Part shown: positions 1-7,661 of the stretch, piece after piece
Layout of the letters: the number at the start of each line of letters is the position of its first letter
How positions within the stretch are numbered: position 1 is the stretch's first letter
Assembly (NCBI RefSeq): GCF_050699915.1
Contig: NZ_JBOHGA010000113.1
Span: 1-19,715 of the forward strand
From: Actinophytocola sp050699915
GTDB lineage: Bacteria > Actinomycetota > Actinomycetes > Mycobacteriales > Pseudonocardiaceae
Length of the DNA stretch: 19,715 nt
Direction: 5' to 3'
The notes under the pieces: model-generated
Seen by the model: only the letters and a program-made list of their open reading frames with translations
Told to the model about the DNA's origin: nothing
Databases searched by the model: none
Position numbers and translations under genes: made by a program

Positions 1-30
1 GCTGGTCCAGCGCAACCCCGCCGGACCAGC
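1..30. other. Inverted repeat (hairpin) at window edge
   Basis: GCTGGTCC at 1-8 is perfectly complementary to GGACCAGC at 23-30, giving an 8-bp stem with a 14-base loop. GGACCAGC recurs at 165-172, just past the dispersed repeat copy, so the motif may belong to a larger repeat family. It could instead be the terminator of a gene outside the window; the edge prevents a decision. Confidence 0.4.
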
Positions 31-62
31 GGTGTCCCGCATTGCCCGAAGTCTTGGACCAC

Positions 63-170
63 CCAACGCAACCCCAGGGGAACGTGACGCCAACCAGCCA
101 CAATCAACCCGGAAAGCCGAACCTCCCCCTGAAACACAACCAACACTTTGAATTCCGGAGAGGCGGACCA
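63..170 (+). repeat. Dispersed repeat, copy A
   Basis: This intergenic stretch is homologous to 9616-9720. Two boxes are conserved: 76-102 matches 9629-9655 at 24 of 27 positions, and 151-166 matches 9704-9719 at 15 of 16. The 48 bases between the boxes have the same length in both copies but are strongly diverged. Copy A lies just past the 3' end of the XdhC-YHS gene, which runs on the opposite strand. No transposase or terminal inverted repeat is visible. What the element does is unknown; the conserved ends and fixed-length variable middle fit either a small RNA or non-autonomous element, or a decayed coding tail. Confidence 0.6.
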
Positions 171-194
171 GCCCGCGTTGCCGCGAGGTGTCCC

Positions 195-1079
195 TCACCT
201 GCGATAGCGCTCCGGATCGTCGGCGTAGGCCTGGCGGCAGCCGGCGCCGCAGAAGTACACCGACATCCCGTTGTCCATGATGGACAGTGCGGATTCGCTG
301 ACCGCGACGGTCATGCCGCACACCGGGTCGACGGCCTCGGCCACCAGCACCACCGGCTCGGTCGACGCGGGTGCCGGGTCTCGCGTGCTGACCATCTCCG
401 CGTACACCGACAGCGCCACCTCGGCCGGCGTGCGCGCGCCGATGTCCAACCCGGCCGGCGTGTGCACCTGAGCCCGCTCCTCGTCGGTGACGTCCAGCGA
501 CGCGAGCACGGCCCGGCCCCGCTTGCGGCTCGCCACCAGGCCGACGTACGGCACATTCGCCCGCAACGCCGCCACCAGCAGCGGCTCCTCGTCCCGCCCG
601 TGCGACGCCACGATCAGCGCGCCCAGGTCGGCGGGCAGGTCCGCGCCCACCGCCGGGCGGCGCACGTCGTGGCCGACCGCACGGCCGATGTCCATCAGCG
701 CCCGCGCGACCGGGGCGTCGCCGTGCACGTGGACCAGCGTCGGCGGCAGCATCGCCTCGAGGAAGATGTCCAGCGAGCCGCCGGACAGGCACGGGTTGCC
801 GACCGTCACGACTCCCTCGCCGACCGTCTCCGACTCGGCGGTCGGCGTGATCCGCAGCAGCGTGGACTCGCCGGTCGCGAGCAGGCGCAGGCCCTGCAGC
901 CGCACCGTGGACTCGGCGCACGTGCCGCCCACGAAGCCCTCCATCGACCCGTCCGGCAACACCAGCGCGCGGTCGCCGGGCTTGGCGCTGGTCGGCCGCT
1001 CCGCGCGAACGACCGTGGCCAGCACGAACGGAGTGCGCCCGGTCCGCAGGTCGTCCACTCTGGCCAGCACTGTGTTCAT
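195..1079 (-). CDS. XdhC/CoxI-family maturation protein with C-terminal YHS domain
   Basis: The 294-residue protein starts with an XdhC/CoxI domain (about residues 1-100, including FVGGTCAEST), continues into a Rossmann-like XdhC C-terminal domain (about 110-235, with VASHGRDEEPLL and YVGLVASRKRGRAVL), and ends in a YHS domain (about 252-294, DPVCGMTV and YFCGAGC). XdhC-family proteins insert or sulfurate the molybdenum cofactor of xanthine-oxidase-family enzymes; CoxF and CoxI are the versions in CO dehydrogenase clusters. YHS domains carry cysteines that bind metals. The usual GxG of the Rossmann loop reads HGDAPVA here. The gene follows coxL1 on the same strand after 111 bases and starts at ATG 1079 behind a GGAG-type ribosome site, so it probably belongs to that operon. 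The cofactor-maturation role is well supported; a role of the YHS part in copper delivery is inference. Confidence 0.88.
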   Translation of the reverse strand: MNTVLARVDDLRTGRTPFVLATVVRAERPTSAKPGDRALVLPDGSMEGFVGGTCAESTVRLQGLRLLATGESTLLRITPTAESETVGEGVVTVGNPCLSGGSLDIFLEAMLPPTLVHVHGDAPVARALMDIGRAVGHDVRRPAVGADLPADLGALIVASHGRDEEPLLVAALRANVPYVGLVASRKRGRAVLASLDVTDEERAQVHTPAGLDIGARTPAEVALSVYAEMVSTRDPAPASTEPVVLVAEAVDPVCGMTVAVSESALSIMDNGMSVYFCGAGCRQAYADDPERYRR

Positions 1080-1083
1080 GGTT

Positions 1084-1196
1084 CGCTCCGTTCCTCCGCT
1101 ACTCGCCGTCTTCCCTCCTCCCGTGCTCGGCGCTGGCGCGCCTGCGCGCGCTCGTCAGTCCAGACGACGAACGCTCCGTCACTCCGCTCACTACTC
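1084..1196. repeat. Pair of short imperfect direct repeats between coxL1 and xdhC-like gene
   Basis: CGCTCCGTTCCTCCGCTACTC at 1084-1104 recurs at 1172-1196 as the same pattern with two substitutions and a 4-base insertion. The two copies sit at the ends of the intergenic spacer, one over the coxL1 stop and one just ahead of the xdhC-like start. On the coding (minus) strand they are purine-rich, so the copy near 1084 also supplies the ribosome-binding bases. The rest of the spacer is GC-rich with no other clear signal. Confidence 0.45.
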
Positions 1197-3551
1197 GATT
1201 GCCAGGTCGCCACGTAGTGGGCGGCCCTGGATGGCGCACCAGACCGCGGCCGGCGTCAGCGGCATGTCCGCGTGCCGCACGCCGAACGGCGCCAGCGCGT
1301 CCAGCACCGCGTTCACCACCGCGGCCGGCGAGCCGACCGTCGCGGACTCACCGATTCCCTTGGCGCCCAACGGATGGTGCGGCGACGGGGTCACGGTCTC
1401 GCCGAGCTCCCACGACGGGCAGTCCACCGCGGTGGGCAACAGGTAGTCCATGAAGGACCCGCCGAGGCAGTTGCCTTCCGTGTCGAAGGCGACCAGCTCC
1501 ATCAACGCCATGCCGATCCCGTCGGCCAGTCCGCCGTGCACCTGGCCCTCCACGATCGTCGGGTTGATCCGCACGCCGCAGTCGTCGACTGCGACGAACC
1601 GGCGGACCACCACCTTGCCGGTGCCCGGGTCCACCTCGACGACGCAGATGTAGGCGCCGTACGGGAACGTCAGGTTCGGCGGGTTGTACACACAGGACGC
1701 GTCGAGGTGGCCCTCCACGCCGTCCGGAAGGTCCACAGTGGAGTGCGCGGCCAGGGCGATCTCGGTGAGCGACGCCCCGGAGACCGGGTCGCCGCGGACC
1801 GACCAGCGCCCGGGCGACCACTCGAGGTCCTCTGGGCTCACCTCGAGCATGGCCGAGGCGATCTGCCTCGCCTTCTCGCGCACCTTCTGCGCCGCCAACG
1901 ACGTCGCGGCGCCCGACACCGGCGTGGACCGCGAGCCGTAGGTGCCCAGGCCGAACGGCGTGACGTCGGTGTCGCCGTGCACCACGTCCACGTCGTCCGG
2001 GCTGATCCCGAGCTCGTGCGCGACGATCTGCGCGAACGTCGTCTCGTGGCCCTGCCCCTGGGACTGCACGGAGATCCGCAGCACGGCCTTGCCGGTCGGG
2101 TGTACCCGCAGCTCGGCGCCGTCGGCCATGCCGAGCCCGAGGATGTCCATGTGCTTGCGCGGCCCGGCGCCGACCGCCTCGGTGAAGAAGCTCAGCCCGA
2201 TGCCGAGGTACTCGCCGCGCTCGCGCCGCCGCGCCTGCTCCGCGCGCAGGTCGTCGTAGCCGGCGAGGTCCATGGCGAGCCGCAGCGCGGTCGGGTAGTC
2301 GCCGGAGTCGTACTCCCAGCCGGTGGCGCACGGGTACGGGAACTGCTCGGGCCGCAACAGGTTGCGCAGCCGCAGCTCGGCGGGGTCGACGGACAGCTCG
2401 CGAGCCAGCAGGTCGACGAGCCGCTCGACCAGGTAGGACGCCTCGGCCACGCGGAACGAGCAGGCGTAGGCCACCCCGCCGGGCGCCTTGTTGGTGTACA
2501 CGCCGGTCACCGCGCAGTGCGCGGCCCGCAGGTCGTAGGAGCCGGTGACGATGTGGAAGAAGCCGGCCGGGTACCGCGAGGGCTGCGCGGTGCCGTTGAA
2601 CGCGCCGTGGTCGGCCAGCACCCGCACCCGCAGGCCGAGGATCCTTCCGTCCGATGTGGACGCCAGCTCGCCGTGCATGTGGAAGTCGCGGGCGAACGCC
2701 GAGGACATCAGGTTCTCCGAGCGGTCCTCCGCCCACTTCACCGGCGCCCCGGTCACCATCGAGCCGACCACCGCGCACAGGTACGCCGGGTACATCGCCA
2801 CCTTGTTGCCGAACCCGCCGCCGACGTCGGGCGAGACGACCCGGATCCGGTGCTCGGGGATCCCGGTCACCGTCGCGTACAGCGTGCGGTGCGCGTGCGG
2901 GGCCTGGGTCGTCGCCCAGACCGTGAGCTTGCCGGTGACCGCGTCGAAATCGGCGACCACGCCGCAGGTCTCCAGCGGCGCCGGGTGCACCCGCGGGTAC
3001 AGCACGTCCTGCGCGATCACCACGTCGGCGGCGGCGAACACCGCATCGGTGGCGGCCGCGTCGCCGGCCGTCCAGTCGAAGATGTGGTTGTCCCGCTTGC
3101 CGTCCAGGTCGTCGCGGATCACCGGAGCGTCCTCGTCGAGCGCCCGCCGCGCGTCGACGACGGGGTCCAGCGGCTCGTACTCGACGTCGATCAGCGCGAG
3201 CGCGTCGCGCGCGGAGTAGTGGTCCTCGGCGACGACGAACGCGACCTCCTGCCCCTGGAAGCGGACCTTGTCGGTGGCGAGCACGGCCTGCTGGTCGTAG
3301 GACAGCGTCGGCATCCACGCGAGCCCGCGCTCGGCGAGGTCCGCGCCGGTGAGCACGGCCCTGACCTTCGGGTGGGCCTGCGCGGCGGAGGTGTCGACGG
3401 AGACGATCCGCGCGTGCGCCAGCGGGCTGCGCAGCACAGCGCCGTGCAGCATGCCGGGCAGCCGCACGTCGTCCACGAAGGTGCCGCGCCCGCGGACGAA
3501 CCGCGCGTCCTCCTTGCGGAGCATGCGGCCGAACCCGGTGGGCGCACTCAT
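1191..3551 (-). CDS. coxL: Carbon monoxide dehydrogenase large (molybdenum) subunit, form I, copy 1
   Basis: The 786-residue protein belongs to the xanthine oxidase family large subunits, which bind molybdopterin cytosine dinucleotide and, in form I CO dehydrogenase, a Cu-S-Mo centre that oxidises CO to CO2. It carries the form I loop AYACSFR at residues 361-367, so Cys364 is the predicted copper ligand; most form I enzymes I know read AYRCSFR. Other family motifs visible are GGGFGNKV, SQGQGHETT and the active-site glutamate segment GAKGIGES. Length agrees with the roughly 800 residues typical of CoxL. The ATG at 3551 overlaps the coxS1 stop as ATGA, so the two are translationally coupled. 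The open frame continues upstream to 4220 but that part only shadows coxS1 and coxM1. The form I assignment rests on the motif; activity on CO is an inference. Confidence 0.93.
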   Translation of the reverse strand: MSAPTGFGRMLRKEDARFVRGRGTFVDDVRLPGMLHGAVLRSPLAHARIVSVDTSAAQAHPKVRAVLTGADLAERGLAWMPTLSYDQQAVLATDKVRFQGQEVAFVVAEDHYSARDALALIDVEYEPLDPVVDARRALDEDAPVIRDDLDGKRDNHIFDWTAGDAAATDAVFAAADVVIAQDVLYPRVHPAPLETCGVVADFDAVTGKLTVWATTQAPHAHRTLYATVTGIPEHRIRVVSPDVGGGFGNKVAMYPAYLCAVVGSMVTGAPVKWAEDRSENLMSSAFARDFHMHGELASTSDGRILGLRVRVLADHGAFNGTAQPSRYPAGFFHIVTGSYDLRAAHCAVTGVYTNKAPGGVAYACSFRVAEASYLVERLVDLLARELSVDPAELRLRNLLRPEQFPYPCATGWEYDSGDYPTALRLAMDLAGYDDLRAEQARRRERGEYLGIGLSFFTEAVGAGPRKHMDILGLGMADGAELRVHPTGKAVLRISVQSQGQGHETTFAQIVAHELGISPDDVDVVHGDTDVTPFGLGTYGSRSTPVSGAATSLAAQKVREKARQIASAMLEVSPEDLEWSPGRWSVRGDPVSGASLTEIALAAHSTVDLPDGVEGHLDASCVYNPPNLTFPYGAYICVVEVDPGTGKVVVRRFVAVDDCGVRINPTIVEGQVHGGLADGIGMALMELVAFDTEGNCLGGSFMDYLLPTAVDCPSWELGETVTPSPHHPLGAKGIGESATVGSPAAVVNAVLDALAPFGVRHADMPLTPAAVWCAIQGRPLRGDLAIE

Positions 3552-4018
3552 GAGGCCGCCTCGTTCTCGGCGGCCCAGCGGATCGACCGGACGATGTTCT
3601 CGTAGCCGGTGCATCGGCACAGCTGTCCGGACAGCGCCTCCCGAATGTCCTTTTCGGACGGATCGGGACACTGGTCGAGCAGCCAGCGCGCGGTCATCAT
3701 CATCCCCGGCGTGCAGAAGCCGCACTGCAGTCCGTGGCACTCGACGAAGCCCCGCTGCACCGGGTCCAGCTCCGGCCCGCGGGCCAGCCCCTCGATCGTG
3801 CGGACGTCGCGCCCGTCGGCCATCACCGCGAGCACGGTGCACGACTTCACCGGAACTCCGTCCAAATGCACAACGCACACCCCGCAGTTGGAGGTGTCGC
3901 AGCCCCAGTGCGTGCCGGTCAGCCCGAGTTCCTCGCGCAGGAAATGGACGAGCAGCAGGCGTGGCTCGACATCGCGGACGTACTCGGTGTTGTTGACGGT
4001 GACCACGATCTGCATCAC
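3548..4018 (-). CDS. coxS: Carbon monoxide dehydrogenase small (2Fe-2S) subunit, copy 1
   Basis: The 156-residue protein holds two [2Fe-2S] clusters that pass electrons from the Mo-Cu site in CoxL to the flavin in CoxM. The N-terminal plant-ferredoxin-type cluster uses Cys40, Cys45, Cys48 and Cys60 (GCDTSNCGVC followed by KSC), and the C-terminal helical cluster uses Cys99, Cys102, Cys134 and Cys136 (QCGFC and CRCTGY). All eight ligands are present. Length matches the family. The start is ambiguous between GTG 4018 and the adjacent ATG 4015; both overlap the coxM1 stop. The stop overlaps coxL1. The order medium-small-large is the standard one for form I operons. Confidence 0.94.
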   Translation of the reverse strand: MMQIVVTVNNTEYVRDVEPRLLLVHFLREELGLTGTHWGCDTSNCGVCVVHLDGVPVKSCTVLAVMADGRDVRTIEGLARGPELDPVQRGFVECHGLQCGFCTPGMMMTARWLLDQCPDPSEKDIREALSGQLCRCTGYENIVRSIRWAAENEAAS

Positions 4019-4887
4019 CCCACCCGCCCGACCGCGCGCCGCAGGGCGCGGGTGACCAGTTCGCCGGCGAGGTGACGCTTGTAGTCGACCGGTCCGCGCT
4101 GGTCGGCGGCGGGCCGGCAGTGTCGCGCGGCGATCGCGCCGGCCTCGACGAGGCGCTCCTCGTCCGGCGGCTCGCCGCGCAGGAAGTCCTCGGCCTCAGC
4201 GGCGACGAACCGTTCGGCACCCAGCGCCGTCAGCCCGATGCCGACCTGTGCGAGCACGCCGCCGACCACCTCGACGACCGCGCCGACCGCGCCGACCGCC
4301 CAGTCCCCCGCCCGCCGGTCGACCTTCTCGTACGCGCTGGCCGCGGGCGTGCCGCCGGCCGTGATCGGCACCCGGATCTCGCCGAGCAGCTCGCCCGGCG
4401 CGAGCACGGTCTGGTACGGGCCGACGAAGAAGTCGCGGGCGGCCACGGTCCGGTCGCCGTCGGGTCCGCGCACGACGAGGTTCGCCCGCAGCGCGGCGAA
4501 GACGGCGGACAGGTCCTCGGACGGGTCGGCCTGGCACAGCGAGCCGCCGATCGTGCCGCGGTTGCGCACGATCGGGTCGGCGATCACGCGCTCGGCTTCG
4601 TGCAGGATCGGGAAGTGCTCGCCCGCCTCGGCGCACGCGAGCAGCTCGGCGTGCCGCGCCATCGCGCCGATGACCAACTCGCCGTCCTCGACATGGATGC
4701 CGGCGATCTCGTCGAGCTCGTTGATGTCGATCAGCGCCTCGGGGTGGGCGAGCCGCAGCTTCATCATCGGCAGCAGGCTGTGCCCGCCGGCGATCACGAC
4801 CGACTCCGGGCCGTACTCCTGCAGCAACGCCAGCGCGTGCGCCACGCTGGTCGCCTTGCGGTACTGGAACGAGGCAGGTACCTGCAT
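4015..4887 (-). CDS. coxM: Carbon monoxide dehydrogenase medium (FAD) subunit, copy 1
   Basis: The 290-residue protein is the flavoprotein subunit, which takes electrons from CoxS and hands them to the respiratory quinone pool. It shows both FAD-binding signatures of the family in canonical form: AGGHSLLPMMKLRLAHP near residue 35 and RNRGTIGGSLCQADP near residue 110. The C-terminal CO dehydrogenase flavoprotein domain follows. The start chosen is ATG 4887, six bases after GGGAGGA on the minus strand; the long upstream open frame (to 5718) is antisense to the LysR gene. This is the first gene of operon 1, and 99 bases separate it from the divergent LysR gene. Confidence 0.94.
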   Translation of the reverse strand: MQVPASFQYRKATSVAHALALLQEYGPESVVIAGGHSLLPMMKLRLAHPEALIDINELDEIAGIHVEDGELVIGAMARHAELLACAEAGEHFPILHEAERVIADPIVRNRGTIGGSLCQADPSEDLSAVFAALRANLVVRGPDGDRTVAARDFFVGPYQTVLAPGELLGEIRVPITAGGTPAASAYEKVDRRAGDWAVGAVGAVVEVVGGVLAQVGIGLTALGAERFVAAEAEDFLRGEPPDEERLVEAGAIAARHCRPAADQRGPVDYKRHLAGELVTRALRRAVGRVG

Positions 4888-4942
4888 GGCCGTCCTCCCA
4901 AGCGCATCGTCGGTCGCCCTCCCTTCGGCGGGCAATCGCGTC

Positions 4943-4958
4943 TTAAGTATTCCCTTAA
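4943..4958. promoter_or_regulatory. Palindromic operator candidate, cox dyad site 1
   Basis: TTAAG-TATTCC-CTTAA forms a 5-bp dyad with a 6-base spacer inside otherwise GC-rich intergenic DNA between coxM1 (start 4887) and the LysR gene (start 4987). The same spacing and arms recur at 7936-7951 and 17002-17017, before two other cox-related transcription units. On the minus strand AATACT overlaps the dyad and could be a -10 box for coxM1. The divergent LysR protein is a plausible binder, although the symmetric T and A positions are 12 bases apart rather than the usual 11. Confidence 0.5.
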
Positions 4959-4986
4959 CAGTGGCCCGGGTCACACAATGTGCGCC

Positions 4987-5952
4987 ATGACGCTCACGCA
5001 GCTGAGCACGTTCGTGCTGGTCGCGAAGCTGGGCTCGGTGAAGGCCGCGGCGACCGCCCTTGGCGTGAGCGAACCCGCGGTCTCCCAGGCACTCGCGGCG
5101 CTGCGCCAACAGCTCGGCGACCAGCTCGTCGTGCGGGCCGGCGCCACCATGCGACTCACCACCGCCGGCACCCGGCTGCTGCCGATCGCCTCTCAGATGG
5201 TGGCGCTCGGCGCGGACGCCGAGGCCGCGGTCCGCGCCGGCAAGGGCGCGCCCGGCCAGCTGCGGGTCGTCGCGTCCGGCACCGTGATGGAGTTCGTGGC
5301 CGCGCCCCTGGTCGACGCGTTCGCCGAGTCCGGCCGCAAGATCGACACCACGGTCGGCATGGCCGCCACGGACGAGATGCCGGTGCTGCTCGCCAACCGG
5401 TTCGCCGACGTGGCGCTCGGCCCGAACCTCGGCCGCTCGGTCGGCGACACGGTGGACAACGAGCGGGGCAACGAGCTGATCTCCGAGCCCGTGTTCCGCA
5501 CCCACCTCGTGGTGGTCGCCGGCTCGGCCCGGCTGCCCGGCAGCCCCGCGCACTGGTCGTGGCTGGTCGACTCGACGGCCGCCGACCCGGCGAGCGAGGC
5601 GGCCCGGCTGCTGCGCCGGCTGCACGTGCCCGAGGCGCGGATGCGGATGTTTCCCAGCGCGACCGCGGCGTGGGCGGCGGCCGCGGACGGCGCGGGCGTC
5701 TCGGTCGCGCCGGCCCACCTGGTCACCGCGCGGCTGCGGCGCGGCGAGCTACGAGTGGTGCACACGTCGGCCACCCCGGCGGACGCGACCTGGTACCTGA
5801 CCACGCTGAGCCCCGAGCGCCGCTCGATCGCGGCCGAGACGTTCCGCCACTACCTGTCGACGGCGGCCGCGCTGCGAGTGATGCGCGAGCCGGGCGCGGG
5901 CGTGTCGCCGTCGAAGTTCCGCCCACCGGTCTACGTGACGCTCTGGAGCTGA
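4987..5952 (+). CDS. LysR-family transcriptional regulator
   Basis: The 321-residue protein has an N-terminal winged helix-turn-helix typical of LysR regulators (LTQLSTFVLVAKLGSVKAAA, then VSEPAVSQALAALRQQLGDQL, about residues 3-45), a linker helix (TTAGTRLLPIASQM), and a periplasmic-binding-like effector domain from about residue 90. It is divergent from the coxM1-S1-L1 operon and is the only recognisable DNA-binding regulator in the window, so control of the cox genes is the natural reading, by position only. Start: ATG 4987 gives the standard LysR N terminus; an in-frame ATG at 4978 would add three residues. Neither has a good ribosome site, so a leaderless message is possible. The effector is unknown. 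Confidence 0.9.
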   Translation: MTLTQLSTFVLVAKLGSVKAAATALGVSEPAVSQALAALRQQLGDQLVVRAGATMRLTTAGTRLLPIASQMVALGADAEAAVRAGKGAPGQLRVVASGTVMEFVAAPLVDAFAESGRKIDTTVGMAATDEMPVLLANRFADVALGPNLGRSVGDTVDNERGNELISEPVFRTHLVVVAGSARLPGSPAHWSWLVDSTAADPASEAARLLRRLHVPEARMRMFPSATAAWAAAADGAGVSVAPAHLVTARLRRGELRVVHTSATPADATWYLTTLSPERRSIAAETFRHYLSTAAALRVMREPGAGVSPSKFRPPVYVTLWS

Positions 5953-5982
5953 CCCGGGCGGCAAGGCATTCCGGCCGCAGAA

Positions 5983-6016
5983 CAGAAACCACACCGCGCA
6001 CTGGGTGTGGTTTCTG
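5983..6016 (+). terminator. Strong hairpin after LysR gene
   Basis: CAGAAACCACACC at 5983-5995 pairs perfectly with GGTGTGGTTTCTG at 6004-6016, a 13-bp stem with an 8-base loop, 31 bases after the LysR stop. There is no T-run, which is common for actinobacterial terminators. It probably ends the LysR transcript and, being symmetric, may also stop transcripts arriving from the convergent gene at 6119. Confidence 0.7.
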
Positions 6017-6039
6017 TCGAAACGTCTTGGTACAGCGAA

Positions 6040-6075
6040 CTAGTTGTCGCTGCTACCGCCACCATCGCCAGACAT
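6040..6075 (-). CDS. Possible 11-residue peptide ORF (MSGDGGGSSDN)
   Basis: On the minus strand an ATG at 6075 opens an 11-codon frame ending in TAG at 6040, with the glycine- and serine-rich product MSGDGGGSSDN. The bases GGAAGGG lie seven bases ahead of the ATG at suitable spacing. It starts 43 bases past the stop of the 411-residue gene on the same strand and could share its transcript. The frame is too short for coding statistics, and chance occurrence is quite possible. Confidence 0.2.
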   Translation of the reverse strand: MSGDGGGSSDN

Positions 6076-6118
6076 GCTGGAGCCCTTCCGGATCGGTTGC
6101 GATCCTAGGTTCGAAGTT

Positions 6119-7354
6119 TCACAACATCGGCCAGAGAAAGGAGATTCCGTAGTTTTCCCGAGGATGACATTTCTCGGGAAACGTGTGCTCCACGGTGTTG
6201 CCGACAACGGTCAACAGACGTGGATCACCATCGGCTGGTCGCTGGCGGCGTTCCCTTTCGGTCTGCTCCGCGTACCACCAGCAGGCATCCGGAAGGTAGT
6301 CGTCATCGAACACGATTCGGATCGTCAGGCCGCTGATCGGAACCAAGTCGTACATCCGCCTGCCCGGCGCAATGCCATGGTGATCAACCTCGATATTGAC
6401 CCACAGTCGCTCTGTGGTTATGTTCTCGTCGGTTGCCTCCGAGCAGAAATAGTGCTTGTCGCCGCGACTCAGCGACCGTGGGAAGCGTAGCCGAGTCAGG
6501 ACGGGTTCGCCCGGCGGCGATGTTACTACAGTCGCCGAACAGCCCCACAGACCGCGCACGGGCGTGTTGGTCGAGTCATTGGTGGATCCCAGCAGCGCCC
6601 GAGCCATGTAGCTGTCAACATGATCTTCTTGCGCGGTTATCAATCGCTCGATGATGCGCCGGTAGACCGCTCTGCGCTTCATGAAGACGGTTGTCCTGAA
6701 CAGATCTAGAAATACCGGCTGCGCACCCCGAGACGGCGGCCGGTAGCCGGCCGTCGGGTCCGGCGACTCGACCGGTGACGCCTGGTCGCGGGCGATCGCG
6801 ACCTCAGTCTTGCTTGCCACTTCCACGTAGCGCAGCCAATCGGTGCCGTTGGCGGCGAGCGCGACGAGCCTCGTCCGCAGTGCCGGCACGAGCTTGTCGG
6901 TGAGTCCGAACCGCCAGGCCTTGTGCATTGGCGTCGTCGTACCGGGCGGCGGGTTGCCGAAGACTTCCCTCAATGTCAGCAGCTGGCCGAACCGGTCGCC
7001 GAGAGTCGCCTTCCACGGCTCCACAATCTCCGGGCGGCGCGGCAGTCGAAATGCCGCCATGAGCGCATTCCGTCGACGTGAGTTGTTCGATGGCCCGACC
7101 TCGTCGATCTCGTCGACGATCAGTCCCCAGGCCGCCAGCGCACGTGACTCCGGATCACCCTGTGGCAACGACGACGTCGGCGTGATCAACGGCTCGAGCA
7201 CGGTCGAGGCGTCGCTGCCCGCATCTTTGATCGCATGCCTGAGCAGGTCGAGCGGTCTGAATTGCTTGTTCGTGGCAAGCCACCGCAGCGCGTCCTCGAT
7301 CGGCGACCCGGTCCTTTTCGCGCTGCCCCGGTTGGACCCGGACTTCTCGGCCAC
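6119..7354 (-). CDS. Unrecognised conserved-looking protein, 411 residues
   Basis: I do not recognise a described family. The N-terminal half is helical and basic (segments RWLATNKQFRPLDLLRHAI, SNNSRRRNALMAAFRLP, GLTDKLVPALRTRLVALA), and the C-terminal part (about residues 265-411) is rich in beta-forming and aromatic residues (VPISGLTIRIVFDDDYLP, CWWYAEQTERERRQRP, HTFPEKCHPRENYGISFLW). There is no signal peptide or membrane segment. Start GTG 7354 lies a few bases after GGAGGAG. Base composition is visibly lower in GC and richer in A/T third positions than the cox genes on either side, which suggests a separate origin. It stands between the two cox operons and shares no clear functional link with them. 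Confidence 0.7.
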   Translation of the reverse strand: MAEKSGSNRGSAKRTGSPIEDALRWLATNKQFRPLDLLRHAIKDAGSDASTVLEPLITPTSSLPQGDPESRALAAWGLIVDEIDEVGPSNNSRRRNALMAAFRLPRRPEIVEPWKATLGDRFGQLLTLREVFGNPPPGTTTPMHKAWRFGLTDKLVPALRTRLVALAANGTDWLRYVEVASKTEVAIARDQASPVESPDPTAGYRPPSRGAQPVFLDLFRTTVFMKRRAVYRRIIERLITAQEDHVDSYMARALLGSTNDSTNTPVRGLWGCSATVVTSPPGEPVLTRLRFPRSLSRGDKHYFCSEATDENITTERLWVNIEVDHHGIAPGRRMYDLVPISGLTIRIVFDDDYLPDACWWYAEQTERERRQRPADGDPRLLTVVGNTVEHTFPEKCHPRENYGISFLWPML

Positions 7355-7661
7355 TGCTCCTCCGCCCAGCTGTCACCCGACATCGACCGGCAACGTCCGA
7401 CAAGCCGCGGAACCGGTCGGCGACACGACGACCAAGCTCCGTCAACAAGAAACCAGGCCGGACAGCAGAAGATCAGGTACTGCCAAGGTCTACCAGACAC
7501 CTCCACGCCTATCCTGAACGTGACCCCAGTCTCGTTGTCCGCACCCCATCAGACTTTAGAGACGTCGAAAAATATCCCAACGCCGTTACTGAGTGCGAGG
7601 CGCTCATGACGCTTGACCGACCGCGCCCGCATGACCCGACTGTCAGACGAAAGGACACGCC
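7355..7661. other. Intergenic region between divergent genes, with a weak promoter candidate
   Basis: The 307 bases upstream of the 411-residue gene (minus) and the small membrane gene (plus) contain no convincing ORF. The lowest-GC part is 7550-7600. On the minus strand TTGGGA (7580-7575) and TAAAGT (7558-7553) are separated by 16 bases and could be -35 and -10 boxes for the 411-residue gene, leaving a leader of about 200 bases. No hairpin or repeat stands out. Confidence 0.3.

Noticed and set aside
42..1446. Plus-strand frames over the XdhC-YHS gene
   Set aside because: They are shadows of a gene with recognisable XdhC and YHS domains on the minus strand.
1272..3605. 777-codon plus-strand open frame opposite coxL1
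   Set aside because: It is antisense to a gene with intact CO dehydrogenase motifs; its product is low-complexity, rich in Arg, His, Val and Gly, as expected from the reverse strand of GC-rich coding DNA.
1191..4220. Possible CoxS-CoxL fusion protein read through the long minus-strand frame
   Set aside because: The upstream part is out of frame with the real CoxS; a clean ATGA overlap at 3548-3551 shows two separate genes.
4015..5718. Extended N terminus for CoxM copy 1
   Set aside because: The extra 277 codons are antisense to the LysR gene, and ATG 4887 has a strong ribosome site and gives the family's normal start.
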